From: JAPSGB01 sp963775185
GTDB taxonomy: Bacteria; Myxococcota_A; Polyangia; Polyangiales; Polyangiaceae
DNA length: 64,000 nucleotides
Direction of reading: 5' to 3'
Assembly (NCBI GenBank): GCA_963775185.1
Contig: CAVZIE010000006.1
Location: forward strand, 186,001 to 250,000
The translations under genes and the position numbers were made by a program. Position 1 is the stretch's first letter, and each line of letters starts with the position of its first letter. Below are positions 50,100 through 59,288 of this stretch, piece by piece. The notes under the pieces were generated by a model that was not told the DNA's origin, searched no databases, and saw nothing but the letters and a program-made list of their open reading frames with translations.

Positions 50100-50822
50100 T
50101 CAGAGCACCATGACCCACACGTCGTACAGGGCGTGGGTCCACACGACGGGGGCGAAGCCGCGGAAGGCGTAGATCGCGACGAAGGCGAGGCCGCACACCC
50201 AGCGGAACACGAACGAGCGGAGCTCGAAGGGATCGGCGAGCGGCCCGATGTAGTGCCACGCGCTGAAGATGGCCGCGCTGGCGAAGGCCCAGCCGAGCGT
50301 GATCAGGCGCGTCTTGGTGGACGGGGCCGCGGCGAACAGGATGCCGAGGAGCTTCGCGCCCAGGCCGAACAGGATCACGCGAAACGCGATCTCTTCGTAG
50401 AAGCCCGCGCCGAGCGCCATGATCGCGCCGGTGAAGCGGTTGTCGACGGCGCCGGTGCCCAGGTGCAGGCGCCCGACCACGTAGGACGCGGCGAGACGCA
50501 TGGCGAACGCGTACAGCACGCCCTCGAGCGCCACGTAGGCGAAGCGGTTCCAGTGCAACGCGTGACCGCGGCCGAGCACGACCAGGATGCCGACGTAGAC
50601 CGCGCCGATGGCCAGGGTGAGGCCGCCGTAGCCGAGCAGGTTGTGGTTGGCCAGGACGACCAGCTCCTGCGTCACGATGTCCGCGGCGTTGCGGACCGGC
50701 AGGAAGATCACGCCCAGGTGATAGATGACGAAGAACGGCAGGGTCAGCGCGAGATCCGCCCAGGGACCGCTCGCACTCTTGAGAGAGGAACCGGACTCGG
50801 GCGCGGTGTCGGGATCGACCAT
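50100..50822 (-). CDS. CPBP-family intramembrane metalloprotease (CAAX protease-like)
   Basis: A 240-residue polytopic membrane protein. The glutamate-zinc motif GAGFYEEIAFRVILFG (EExxxR), the FSAWHYIG histidine motif and the third motif VVWTHALYDVWV are in the order of Abi/CPBP proteases. Function in bacteria ranges from protein maturation to regulated proteolysis; none is assigned. Start ATG 50822 overlaps the prenyltransferase stop by one base (TGATG), so the two are translationally coupled. Confidence 0.88.
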   Translation of the reverse strand: MVDPDTAPESGSSLKSASGPWADLALTLPFFVIYHLGVIFLPVRNAADIVTQELVVLANHNLLGYGGLTLAIGAVYVGILVVLGRGHALHWNRFAYVALEGVLYAFAMRLAASYVVGRLHLGTGAVDNRFTGAIMALGAGFYEEIAFRVILFGLGAKLLGILFAAAPSTKTRLITLGWAFASAAIFSAWHYIGPLADPFELRSFVFRWVCGLAFVAIYAFRGFAPVVWTHALYDVWVMVL

Positions 50823-51787
50823 CAGCTCGGTCTGAGATTGTAGACGACCCAGAAGACGAGGATCGCCCAGCCGAGCAGAATCGCGACGAACGGCCCGTCG
50901 CGGAGGATTTCCTGCGTCGGGCTCTCGGCGTGGGGGCGGCTGCGGACCAGGTGCCAGAATCGCACAAGCGCGAGCACGACGAAGACGACACTCACCCACA
51001 GCCAATCGGTGTGGAAGAACGCGCGCGTGTGCGGGTCGAGCGTGTAGGCGACGTAGGTGACGACGGTGAGCGCCGCCGTCACGCCGAGCCCGATATCGAG
51101 CCCGCGACGTGTGTACGACTCGAGCGCCGCGCGCTGTTTGCCCGCGCGCGCCATCGCGACCTCGTGGCGGCGCTTGCCGAAGCCCAGGAAGAGCGCGAGC
51201 AGCGCGGTGCAGAGCAGCAGATACGCCGAGACGTCGATGCGCGTCGCGTAGCCGCCGGCCATCACGCGCAGCACGAAGCCGGACGAGATGATCGAGACGT
51301 CGATGTAGGCGACGTGCTTGAGCTTGAACGAGTACGCCAGGTTCAGGACGAAGTAGCTCGCGGCGACGATCAGGAACGGCAGTGGGCCGTAGGCGGCGCC
51401 GCCGAGGGCGGCCACGACGAGCACGACCGCGAGCGCGCGCGCCACGGGTACCGGCACGCGCCCGGACGCGATCGGGCGGTAGCGCTTGACCGGATGCGCG
51501 CGGTCCGCCTCGACGTCGGCCAGATCGTTGATGGTGTAGACCGCCCCTGCCAGCAGACAGAACACGCCGAACGCGCCCATGGCGCGGAACAACAACAGCG
51601 GGCTGAAGATCTCCTTGGCGAAGACCACCGGCGCGAGAACGAACACGTTCTTGACCCACTGGTGCGGGCGGATGGTCTTGACGACGCCGGCGATCCGCCA
51701 GGACAGCGGGCCTTCACTGCGCGGCTCGGGCGGCGGCGCGGAGACGACTTCCGGCTTGTCGCCCTCGGGGTCGGAACTCTCGGTCAT
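50822..51787 (-). CDS. UbiA-family prenyltransferase (decaprenyl-phosphate phosphoribosyltransferase-like)
   Basis: A 321-residue inner-membrane protein with ~8 hydrophobic helices. The two aspartate-rich motifs are AVYTINDLADVEADRAHPVK (with RYRPIASG directly after) and the later AYSFKLKHVAYIDVS region. The whole resembles the decaprenyl-phosphate phosphoribosyltransferase branch of UbiA proteins rather than quinone-making ones (IRPHQWVKNVFVLAPVVFA). Start ATG 51787. A short charged N-terminal extension is unusual. It is coupled with the CPBP protease gene. Confidence 0.87.
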   Translation of the reverse strand: MTESSDPEGDKPEVVSAPPPEPRSEGPLSWRIAGVVKTIRPHQWVKNVFVLAPVVFAKEIFSPLLLFRAMGAFGVFCLLAGAVYTINDLADVEADRAHPVKRYRPIASGRVPVPVARALAVVLVVAALGGAAYGPLPFLIVAASYFVLNLAYSFKLKHVAYIDVSIISSGFVLRVMAGGYATRIDVSAYLLLCTALLALFLGFGKRRHEVAMARAGKQRAALESYTRRGLDIGLGVTAALTVVTYVAYTLDPHTRAFFHTDWLWVSVVFVVLALVRFWHLVRSRPHAESPTQEILRDGPFVAILLGWAILVFWVVYNLRPS

Positions 51788-51856
51788 CGGCAGACGGGCG
51801 CGGAAGATAGCGCAAACGGGCGCGGTGCGAAGAAAAGCGTGGTGTAGGCTGGCGAA

Positions 51857-52900
51857 GTGTTCCCGCCTCTGGACTATCTGGCATTTGCCGGGCGTTGGTT
51901 CGGACAGGTGCGCTACGACCTCGCGTCGAGCGGCCTGATGCCGATCACGGCCGCCGAGCTCGGCGCCGCGCGGCCGGACGACTTGACGGCGCGCGAGCGC
52001 TTCCGCGCCGCCGTGGCCGCGCGCTACGGCGTCACGCCGGCGGAGGTGGTCCCGTGCCTCGGCGGCTCCGGGGCGCTGTTCACGGCGTTCGCGAGCTTGA
52101 TCGAGCGTGGCGATCGCGTGGTCGTGGAGAGCCCCGGCTACGAGCCCACCTGGCGCGTGCCCGAGGCGCTGGGCGCCGAGGTGTCGTGCTTCACGCGTGG
52201 CGACACGCTCGACCCCGACGCCGTGATCGAGGCGCTGCCGGCGGGCGCCCGTGCGGTGGTGATCACCAATCCGCACAACCCCGGCGCCGGGATCGCGCCG
52301 GACGCGACGCTCGCGCGCCTGGCCGGCAGGCTGCTCGAGCGCGGCGCGTGGCTGTTCGTGGACGAGGCGTATCTGGAGCTGGCCCGGCCCGCCACGACGG
52401 CGCGTGGGCTCGCGCGCAACATCGTGGCGTGGTCGAGCGCGACCAAGTGCTGGGGCGTCAACTGGGCGCGCGCCGGCTGGCTGCTGTTGCCGTCGGAGCA
52501 CGCCGCGGCGGCCGAGAGCATCGAGCGGCACGTGAGTGGCAATGCGCCACCGTCGGCCTGGGCGTGGGGCGAGGTGGTGTTCCAGAACGTGGATCGCCTG
52601 GCCGCCCGCGCCGCGGCGCTGCAAGCGGGAAAGCGCGCGATCGTGGACGCGTTCATGCAAGCGCACGCGTCGGCGTTGGAGTGGACCGCGCCGCCGGAGA
52701 CGAGCCTGTACGGCTTCGTGCGCGACCGACGCGGCCGCAGCCTGCGCCCGCTCGTCGAGCGCGCCGTGACCGAGCACGGCGTGATCGTCTCGCCCGGGGA
52801 GTTCTTCGGCGAGGCGGCGTCGTTCCGACTGAGCTGGTCGAACCGCACGGAGATTCTGCAAGAAGGCCTGGAGCGGCTGGCGCGCGCGCTCGACCTATAG
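51857..52900 (+). CDS. PLP-dependent aminotransferase class I/II
   Basis: A 347-residue fold-type I aminotransferase. The PLP lysine is in VAWSSATKCWGVNWARAGWL, the aspartate contact in WLFVDEAYLELARP, and the Asn in VVITNPHNPGAGI; SPGYEPTW fits substrate positioning. It is shorter than many (~390) members but complete in its motifs. The start is GTG 51857. It overlaps the convergent RNase H gene by 6 bases. Substrate unknown. Confidence 0.88.
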   Translation: MFPPLDYLAFAGRWFGQVRYDLASSGLMPITAAELGAARPDDLTARERFRAAVAARYGVTPAEVVPCLGGSGALFTAFASLIERGDRVVVESPGYEPTWRVPEALGAEVSCFTRGDTLDPDAVIEALPAGARAVVITNPHNPGAGIAPDATLARLAGRLLERGAWLFVDEAYLELARPATTARGLARNIVAWSSATKCWGVNWARAGWLLLPSEHAAAAESIERHVSGNAPPSAWAWGEVVFQNVDRLAARAAALQAGKRAIVDAFMQAHASALEWTAPPETSLYGFVRDRRGRSLRPLVERAVTEHGVIVSPGEFFGEAASFRLSWSNRTEILQEGLERLARALDL

Positions 52901-53383
52901 CGCGCCGTCCCAGGTGAAGCGTCGCTCGTGCGCCGGCTCGCGACGCACCCGGATGCGATCCATGACCTCGTTCGCCAGGCGATCGACGTGCTCGTTGCCG
53001 GCGTGGCCGGAGTGCCCGGGCACCCACTGCCAGCTCACGCGATGCAGCGCGAGCAGCCGGTCGAGCTCCTTGAGTAGATCAAGGTTCTTGAGCGGCTCCT
53101 TGCCGCGGCTCCAGCCCTTCTTCTTCCAGCCCGGCATCCACTTGGTGGCGCAGTTGATCAGGTACTTGCTGTCGCTGTGGATCTGGATTGTCGATCCGTC
53201 GCGGGACAGGGCGGCGAGCGCTTCGATCGCGCCGCGGATCTCCATGCGGTTGTTGGTCGTGGCCGGCTCGCCGCCGGCGCGCTCGAGCGCGACGCGCGTG
53301 CGCGGGTCCACGAGCACGAAGGCCCAGGCTCCAATGCCGCCCGGATTTCCGCGGCAGCCGCCGTCCGTGTACGCGATGATCAC
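52895..53383 (-). CDS. rnhA: Ribonuclease HI
   Basis: Degrades RNA in RNA-DNA hybrids, removing primers and R-loops. The 162-residue product has the four acidic residues in AYTDGGCRGNPGG (Asp7), TTNNRMEIRGA (Glu48), IQIHSDSKYLINC (Asp71) and GNEHVDRLANE, and the flexible-loop histidine in VPGHSGHAGN. The basic handle (GWKKKGWSRGKEP) is present. Start GTG 53383. It lies divergent to ligA, 68 bases apart. Confidence 0.96.
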   Translation of the reverse strand: MIIAYTDGGCRGNPGGIGAWAFVLVDPRTRVALERAGGEPATTNNRMEIRGAIEALAALSRDGSTIQIHSDSKYLINCATKWMPGWKKKGWSRGKEPLKNLDLLKELDRLLALHRVSWQWVPGHSGHAGNEHVDRLANEVMDRIRVRREPAHERRFTWDGAL

Positions 53384-53451
53384 GCGCGGAAACCTCGCAT
53401 AAGCTGCGGATTGACGCCAGCCCGGACCACTTACACGTTCGCCGAGCCCCG

Positions 53452-55458
53452 ATGAGCGTGCCGAAAGACAAGCGACAGCGACACGACGACCTGGTGCGCG
53501 AGATCCGCGCGCACGACTATCGGTACTACGTGCTCGACGATCCGCAGATCGGCGACCGCGAGTACGACGCGCTGTACACCGAGCTCCGCGCGCTCGAGAG
53601 CGGGTATCCGGCGCTGGTCACGCCGGACTCGCCCACACAGCGCGTGGGCGGCGCGCCGCGCGGCGCGCTCGTCACGGTGGAGCACGTCACGCCGATGATG
53701 TCGCTCGACAACACCTACAATGAAGACGAGCTCTCCGAGTTCGCGCGACGCGTCGGGGACGGGCTGCCGGCGGGCGCGGAGGTCGGCTACTGCGTCGAGC
53801 CGAAGCTCGACGGCGCGAGCGTGGAGATCCTGTACCGCGACGGAAAGCTGGTCAGCGGCTCCACGCGTGGCGACGGCACAAGCGGCGAGGAAATCACCCA
53901 GAACCTGCGGACGATCCGCTCGTTGCCGGTGACCATCGACTACAAGGGGCCGCTCACGGTGCGCGCGGAGGTCGTGATCTACCGGCGCGATCTCGACGCC
54001 ATCAACGCCGAGCGCGCCGAGGCCGGCGAGGCGCCGTTCGCCAACCCGCGCAACGCCGCCGCGGGCAGCTTGCGCATGCTCGACCCGCGCGTGGTCGCCA
54101 AGCGCCGACTGCGCGCGTTCGTGTGGCAGGTCGTCGAGGGCGCGGATCTCGCGCCGACCCACTCCGGCGCCCTCGCCCGCGCCGCCGAGCTCGGCCTGCC
54201 CACGCACAAGAAGGAGCGCGTGTGCCGCACCCTCGACGACGTGCACCAGGCGATCGCCGCGATGGAGCAGCTCCGCAAGGAGTACCCGTACGAGATCGAC
54301 GGCACCGTGATCAAGGTCGACCGCTTCGAACAGCAGGACATCCTCGGCGCGACGGCGAAGTTCCCGCGCTGGGCCATCGCCTACAAGTTCAGCGCCGAGC
54401 AAGCCGCGACGCGTCTGCTGGAGATCATCGTGCAGGTCGGGCGCACCGGCCAGCTCACGCCGGTGGCGATCCTGGAACCGGTGCAGCTCGCGGGCACAAC
54501 CGTGTCGCGCGCGTCGCTGCACAACGCGGAGATCGTCGAGCACCTCGACGTGCGCATCGGCGACCAGGTCACGATCGAGAAAGCCGGCGAGATCATCCCG
54601 CAGGTCGTCGGCGTGGACGCCGACGCGCGCACCGGCGACGAGACGCCGTTCGCCATGCCCACGCACTGCCCGGTGTGCGGCACCAAGACGGAGAGCCGCG
54701 AGGACGAGGTGGCGATCCGCTGCCCGAACCCGGTGTGTCCGGCGGTGGTGAAGGGCACCATCTTCTACTTCGCGCGCCGCTTCGCCATGGACGTCGATCG
54801 CCTCGGCGAGTCCCTGGTCGAGCAGCTGGTCGACACCGGGCTCGTGAAGGACGTCGCGGATCTGTACGACCTCGACGCGGACAAGCTGGAGGCGCTCGAG
54901 CGCATGGGCAAGAAGAGCGCGGACAACGTCGTCGCGTCGATCCAGGCGTCGCGCACGCGCACGCTCGATCGGCTGCTGACCGGCCTCGGCATCGAGCACG
55001 TGGGCCAGGTCGCGGCGCGCCAGCTCGCGGAGGCGGCGGGCTCGCTGGAGGCGCTGCTCGCGTGGTCGCCGGAGCAGGCCGAGGAGCGCGTCGACGCGAT
55101 CAGCGGCTTCGGTCCGAAGATGGTCGAGAGCGTCAAGGCCTACCTGTTCGGCGAGGCGAGCCGCGCGTTGCTCGACAAGCTCCGCGATCGCGGCGTCTCC
55201 ACGCCCATGCCGAAGCGCGAGATCACGGAAGGCCCGCTCTCGGGCAAGAGCTTCTGCGTCACCGGCGTCTTGTCACGCAAGCGCGAGGACGTGCACGCGG
55301 CGATCCGCGCCGCGGGCGGCGAGATCCACGACAAGGTCAAGAAGGGCACGACCTACCTGGTCGCCGGCGAGAAGGTCGGCAAGGCGAAGCTCGACAGCGC
55401 GAAGAAGTTCGGCACGGAAGTGATCAGCGAGGCGGATCTCGATCGGATGATCGGATGA
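53452..55458 (+). CDS. ligA: NAD-dependent DNA ligase LigA
   Basis: Essential ligase joining Okazaki fragments using NAD+. The 668-residue product has the Ia domain (RAHDYRYYVLDDPQIGDREY), the adenylated lysine in VEPKLDGAS (Lys118), OB-fold with QVGRTGQLTPVAIL, a four-cysteine zinc finger (CPVCGTK ... CPNPVCPAVV), helix-hairpin-helix repeats (LGIEHVGQVAARQLAEAA, ISGFGPKMVESVK) and a C-terminal BRCT domain (SGKSFCVTGVLSRKREDV). All domains are complete. The next gene starts 4 bases after its stop. Confidence 0.97.
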   Translation: MSVPKDKRQRHDDLVREIRAHDYRYYVLDDPQIGDREYDALYTELRALESGYPALVTPDSPTQRVGGAPRGALVTVEHVTPMMSLDNTYNEDELSEFARRVGDGLPAGAEVGYCVEPKLDGASVEILYRDGKLVSGSTRGDGTSGEEITQNLRTIRSLPVTIDYKGPLTVRAEVVIYRRDLDAINAERAEAGEAPFANPRNAAAGSLRMLDPRVVAKRRLRAFVWQVVEGADLAPTHSGALARAAELGLPTHKKERVCRTLDDVHQAIAAMEQLRKEYPYEIDGTVIKVDRFEQQDILGATAKFPRWAIAYKFSAEQAATRLLEIIVQVGRTGQLTPVAILEPVQLAGTTVSRASLHNAEIVEHLDVRIGDQVTIEKAGEIIPQVVGVDADARTGDETPFAMPTHCPVCGTKTESREDEVAIRCPNPVCPAVVKGTIFYFARRFAMDVDRLGESLVEQLVDTGLVKDVADLYDLDADKLEALERMGKKSADNVVASIQASRTRTLDRLLTGLGIEHVGQVAARQLAEAAGSLEALLAWSPEQAEERVDAISGFGPKMVESVKAYLFGEASRALLDKLRDRGVSTPMPKREITEGPLSGKSFCVTGVLSRKREDVHAAIRAAGGEIHDKVKKGTTYLVAGEKVGKAKLDSAKKFGTEVISEADLDRMIG

Positions 55459-55462
55459 TGAC

Positions 55463-56113
55463 GTGATTCAAGTGCTGCTCTGCGGTCAATGCGGCGGCCC
55501 GCTCCCGCGGCCGGATGCCGACGCCCGCTTCGTGACGTGCCGCTTCTGCGAAGCGACCAGCGATCTGCAGACCGGCGAACGACAGGCATCGGCAAACCCC
55601 GCGCCGTTCGCGGCGTTCTGGGCGCGGTTCAAGGATGATTTCGACGCGTTCGAGAAGGAGCTCCGGGAGCGCTTCGAGCGTGGCGAAGCGCCACTGCCGG
55701 CATTCCGTGCGGCCGCCGAGAGCGCGCTGCCCGCGCTGATCGATCCCGCGACGCTCGCCAACGTGGCCTTCGGCATCACGATGGAGTTCTGGAACAAGAA
55801 CCACGTCGACGTCTCGTCCGACGCCCTGGCGATGGGACGCATCGCGCGGGCGTACTTGAGCTCCTTGGAAGATCTCGCGGCGGGAAAGCAGATCTCGATC
55901 AACTTGCCGTTCTTGACCGCCACGCCGCAGGGCCCGCTCCACTACATGCAGGACGTCACGATGGCGGAGCTGCAGCAGTGGGCCGCGACGCCCGCCGCGG
56001 TTCCGGCGAAGCCGCCGCCGCCGCCACCAGCGCCACCAGCGCCGCCGCCACCGGCGCCACCCGCCGATCCACCACCGGCGAAGACGTCCTGGTGGAAGAA
56101 GATGCTCGGGTGA
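55463..56113 (+). CDS. Zinc-ribbon protein with proline-rich tail
   Basis: A 216-residue soluble protein. Two CxxC pairs in LLCGQCGGPLP and VTCRFCEATSDL make an N-terminal zinc ribbon, then a helical middle (FKDDFDAFEKELRERFERGE, LPALIDPATLANVAFGITME) and a Pro/Ala-rich tail ending in SWWKKMLG. The start is GTG 55463, 4 bases after ligA, so they probably form one unit. No homologous family is recognised; zinc ribbons with such tails occur in regulators and scaffold proteins. Confidence 0.72.
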   Translation: MIQVLLCGQCGGPLPRPDADARFVTCRFCEATSDLQTGERQASANPAPFAAFWARFKDDFDAFEKELRERFERGEAPLPAFRAAAESALPALIDPATLANVAFGITMEFWNKNHVDVSSDALAMGRIARAYLSSLEDLAAGKQISINLPFLTATPQGPLHYMQDVTMAELQQWAATPAAVPAKPPPPPPAPPAPPPPAPPADPPPAKTSWWKKMLG

Positions 56114-56158
56114 TTGCCGACCCGGCGCGGAACCGCTGTTCCGCGCCGCACCGGCATA
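56114..56158. repeat. DPR inverted pair forming a perfect-ended hairpin
   Basis: Two DPR halves face each other: GCCGACCCGGCGCGGAACC on the plus strand and, six bases on, TTCCGCGCCGCACCGGC. GGCGCGGAACcgctGTTCCGCGCC pairs perfectly (10 bases each arm, 4-base loop). This is the only head-to-head pair in the window and lies just past the stop of the zinc-ribbon gene, where it could also act in termination. Confidence 0.85.
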
Positions 56159-56250
56159 GTCCCTCAACCAAGGCGTCCGCTGATTTTCAGGCGGAGAAAC
56201 CGGCAACCGATTCGAGTGCGATGCCGCTCCATGGGGAGGCACAGGAAGGG

Positions 56251-56346
56251 CGGAAGGGCGGAAGATTTGGGGATGCATCGCACGAGATGATCGGTGCGTT
56301 GATCGAGGTGCACCGCCGTCTCGGCCCAGGATTGTTGGAATCGGCT
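56251..56346 (+). pseudogene. GxxExxY-family protein fragment
   Basis: The frame reads ASHEMIGALIEVHRRLGPGL followed by LESA, which is the start of GxxExxY-type PD-(D/E)XK proteins (IIGAAIEVHRxLGPGLLESAYE). The next residues are unrelated and the catalytic part is missing, so only the first ~30 residues persist. It lies in a 348-base stretch with no intact gene, next to the DPR pair. Confidence 0.6.
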
Positions 56347-56461
56347 GAAGGCGGTCGAGCGCCTGCTCCCGATTCACGAGGCGAATACCCCGAGTCCCTG
56401 GAAACCTTCCGCTCTTCCGGCCTTCCTGTGAAAGTCCAAATGAGCGGATTTCCCGGAGCCC

Positions 56462-57994
56462 TCAGTTCATCGTCACGCTGCTGATGAACACGGCCGCGTT
56501 GGTCGGCGCGGGGACGGGGCCGCCACCACCGCCGCAGTCGCCCGGACCGCTGCCGGCGTAGATGGCGTAGCCGATCTCGCCGGCGGCGTTGGCGGTGACC
56601 GGGATGTCGAGGGTCCGCCACGACGTGGTCCACGCCAAATCGCCGTCGGGCGTGGGCAGCGGCGCGAGCAACGCGGGGTCGACCTGCGCCAGCGTCTGTG
56701 TGACGTCGCCGCCGGGTGCGACCGTGTCCACGCCGAAGGGCGTCTGCACCCAGCTCGGCGGAGCGGTGTTGCCCGGGTAGTCGGAGCTCACGAGCACGCG
56801 GTAGCGCACGTGCAGCGTGCCGCCTCCGGTCTGGATGCGACCGGCGAGGCCGTCGCGGTCGGCGCCGCAGACCGTGTTCTGGAACGTCCCGATGCGGGCG
56901 CAGCTCCCGCTCTCGCACGCCGGATCGCCGCTGCCGAGCATGGCGACCTTGCCCCAGGATCCGTAGTCGGTCGCGCCGGCGCCGTAGTGGATCTGCGGCT
57001 GCGGATCGCCGATGTAGAACAGCGAGCCAATGGTCGAGTACGCCGCGCTCTGCAAGCCGGCCAGGTCGGGCACGCCTGCGTCGACGCCGAGCATGAAGTC
57101 CGACGACCAGCTTGCCCACGCGGTGAAGCGACCGCGCCCGTGCACCACGCCGGCCCACGCTTCGGCGTCACCGGCGCCGGGCGTGAAGCTCCACGTGACG
57201 GTCTGCATCGCGGGCGGACCGCCGGGATCGCCCCCCGTCCCGCCTCCGCCGCCGGCGGCGACGGCGAAGTCCACGTGCAGGTGGTCGTTCAACGTCGCGG
57301 CGTCGACGCCTTCGGCGGCGTCGAGATACAGCGTGTCCCAGGGCAAGATCGCGTCCTTCGGTCCGTGGCCCGACACGATCGACGCGCGAAGCTCCGGCGC
57401 GGTCGCGTCGGGCCCGACGCTGCCGCCGCTGGTGATCGGGTACATGTCGCCGACGTCGCCCATGAACACTTCTTCCTGGCCGCTCGCCTGGATCGGGCCG
57501 GCGAGCGAGCCATTCGCGGCGCGCTGGATCACGATCGTCGACCAGCGATCGGTGGCGCTGCCCGTCACCGTGACGTTGCCGTCGAGCGTGACGGACTTCG
57601 CGGTCACGGTGACGGTCATGGCCGCGGGATCGCCGAAGCGCGGCGTCAGCACCGCGTCGTAGCCGCCCGCGTTGCTGCGGATGTCCAGGCGCGCCGCGGC
57701 GCCTTCGCTCGGCGACGGCACGCCCCAGTTGCTCTGGCTCTTCTGCACCACGTCCTTGAAGCCCAGGTCGTAGGAGCCGGTCACGGCGCCGCCGCCGCCC
57801 GAGCCGCCGCTCCCGCCGCTGGCACCGGAGCCGCCACTACCGCCCGAGCCGCCGCTGGCACCGGAGCCGCCGCTCCCGCTCGAGCCGCCACTCCCGCTCG
57901 AGCCACCGCTGCCGTTGTCGCTGAAGCTCGAGCCGCCGCAGGCGAGCGCGAGGCTCGCACCCAAGATCGTCGCCACCCAGGAAATCGTTCTCAT
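56462..57994 (-). CDS. Lipoprotein with long Gly/Ser linker and unknown exported domain
   Basis: A 510-residue predicted lipoprotein from ATG 57994: lipobox LALAC near residue 19, a ~55-residue linker of GSGGS/GASGGS units, then a beta-rich domain with DVVQKSQSNWGVPSPSEGAA, TVTVTAKSVTLDGNVTVTGS and a C-terminal region with paired cysteines (GSGDPACESGSCARIGTFQN). The end contains GYAIYAGSGPGDCGGG. No enzyme motif was found. Such surface lipoproteins are abundant in Polyangiales. It is convergent with the GxxExxY remnant. Confidence 0.75.
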   Translation of the reverse strand: MRTISWVATILGASLALACGGSSFSDNGSGGSSGSGGSSGSGGSGASGGSGGSGGSGASGGSGGSGGGGAVTGSYDLGFKDVVQKSQSNWGVPSPSEGAAARLDIRSNAGGYDAVLTPRFGDPAAMTVTVTAKSVTLDGNVTVTGSATDRWSTIVIQRAANGSLAGPIQASGQEEVFMGDVGDMYPITSGGSVGPDATAPELRASIVSGHGPKDAILPWDTLYLDAAEGVDAATLNDHLHVDFAVAAGGGGGTGGDPGGPPAMQTVTWSFTPGAGDAEAWAGVVHGRGRFTAWASWSSDFMLGVDAGVPDLAGLQSAAYSTIGSLFYIGDPQPQIHYGAGATDYGSWGKVAMLGSGDPACESGSCARIGTFQNTVCGADRDGLAGRIQTGGGTLHVRYRVLVSSDYPGNTAPPSWVQTPFGVDTVAPGGDVTQTLAQVDPALLAPLPTPDGDLAWTTSWRTLDIPVTANAAGEIGYAIYAGSGPGDCGGGGGPVPAPTNAAVFISSVTMN

Positions 57995-58090
57995 GTGCCG
58001 CGAGAGAGCAAGCCATGTGCCAGGAGAATCCAGGGAAAAGGCCGCAACAACGGCACAACCTGACACACCAGAACGGACTACGCTGTCGCG

Positions 58091-58504
58091 ATGGCGGCGA
58101 GCTATCGCGACAAGCTGCTGCGCTGTCCGACGTGTTCCACGCCGATGCGCTCGCAGGCGAGCGAGCTCGCCGTGGTCGACGTCTGCCCGGACTGCAGCGG
58201 CCTGTGGATCGACTGGTTCGACGGCGAGATCGCGTCGGTGGCGAGCAGCGTCGGCGACCTGCCCCCGACGCCGGCTGCGACCAAGCGCGGCGGTGCCTGT
58301 CCGCTGTGCGCGCTCGCGCTGGTCGCCACCCCGTACGGCGACGACGCGGTGGTCGTGCTGCGCTGCGGCGGGTGCGCCGGCGCGTTCGTGCCCCGCGACG
58401 CGTTCGAGCAGTTGGTGCGCGAAGGGCCGCCGCGCGACCCGGACGAGGACGAGGGCGGATTGATCGCGCACATCGTCGCGTGGCTGCGCGCCCACATCGG
58501 CTGA
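58091..58504 (+). CDS. Zinc-finger protein of the TFIIB-like (zf-TFIIB) type
   Basis: A 137-residue protein with two zinc ribbons. The first is LLRCPTCSTPM ... VDVCPDCSGLWIDWFD, the typical zf-TFIIB/DUF pattern of CPxC and CxxCxGxWlD; the second is GACPLCALALV ... LRCGGCAGAFVPRD. The two halves appear to be duplicates. The C-terminus is acidic then helical (LIAHIVAWLRAHIG). It precedes the FAH gene by 6 bases and could be cotranscribed. Function unknown. Confidence 0.82.
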   Translation: MAASYRDKLLRCPTCSTPMRSQASELAVVDVCPDCSGLWIDWFDGEIASVASSVGDLPPTPAATKRGGACPLCALALVATPYGDDAVVVLRCGGCAGAFVPRDAFEQLVREGPPRDPDEDEGGLIAHIVAWLRAHIG

Positions 58505-58510
58505 TGTGCC

Positions 58511-59281
58511 ATGCTCCCGCCCATGAAGCGCTACGCCCGCACCGACGACGGCTACGCCCTGGTCCAGGACGACGGCAACGCCGTGCTGCTCGACCGTGCG
58601 CCCTGGCTCGGCGAGAAACCGACCGGCCGCCGCGTCGCGCTCGCGAGCGGGCACCTGCGCTTCCCTGTTGGACCCACGAAGATCCCGTGCATCGGTCGCA
58701 ACTATCGCGCGCACGCCGCCGAGCTCGGTCACGACGTTCCCACGGAACCGCTGGTCTTCCTCAAGCCGCCGTCCGCGTTGCTCGATCCCGGCGGCACGGT
58801 GCTGCTGCCACCCGAGAGCACGCGCGTCGAGCACGAGGCGGAGCTGGGCGTCGTGATCGGCAAGCGCTGTCGCCGCGTTCCGCCGGAGCGCGCGCTCGAC
58901 TTCGTGTTCGGCTACACGGTGGTGTGCGACGTCACGGCGCGCGACCTGCAGAAGAAAGACGGCCAGTGGTCGCGCGCCAAGGGCTTCGACACCTTCTGCC
59001 CGGTCGGGCCGTACGTCGTCACGGGCGTCGATCCCGCCGCACTCGGCATCCGGCTGCGAGTCGGTGAAGCGCTCCGCCAGGACGGCAACACGCGCGACAT
59101 GATCTTCGACATCGCCCGCGTCGTGTCGCACGTCAGCCAGGCCATGACGCTCTTGCCGGGCGATCTGATCGCCACCGGCACGCCCGAGGGCGTCGGCCCG
59201 CTGGCTCCGGGGGATCACGTCGCCGTGGAGATCGACGAGCTCGGCACGCTCGAGTTCAACGTCGCCGCCGAACAGACTTGA
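58511..59281 (+). CDS. Fumarylacetoacetate hydrolase-family protein
   Basis: A 256-residue FAH-fold hydrolase/decarboxylase/isomerase. The metal-binding Glu residues are in TRVEHEAELGVVIGKR, the Asp in VCDVTARDLQKK, and FLKPPSALLDPGG, CIGRNYRAHAAELG and IATGTPEGVGPLAPGD are standard. The family includes acylpyruvases and 2-hydroxyhepta-2,4-diene-1,7-dioate isomerases; the substrate is unknown. Starts at 58511 or 58523 are both possible. It lies downstream of the zinc-finger gene. Confidence 0.9.
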   Translation: MLPPMKRYARTDDGYALVQDDGNAVLLDRAPWLGEKPTGRRVALASGHLRFPVGPTKIPCIGRNYRAHAAELGHDVPTEPLVFLKPPSALLDPGGTVLLPPESTRVEHEAELGVVIGKRCRRVPPERALDFVFGYTVVCDVTARDLQKKDGQWSRAKGFDTFCPVGPYVVTGVDPAALGIRLRVGEALRQDGNTRDMIFDIARVVSHVSQAMTLLPGDLIATGTPEGVGPLAPGDHVAVEIDELGTLEFNVAAEQT

Positions 59282-59288
59282 GCCAGCT

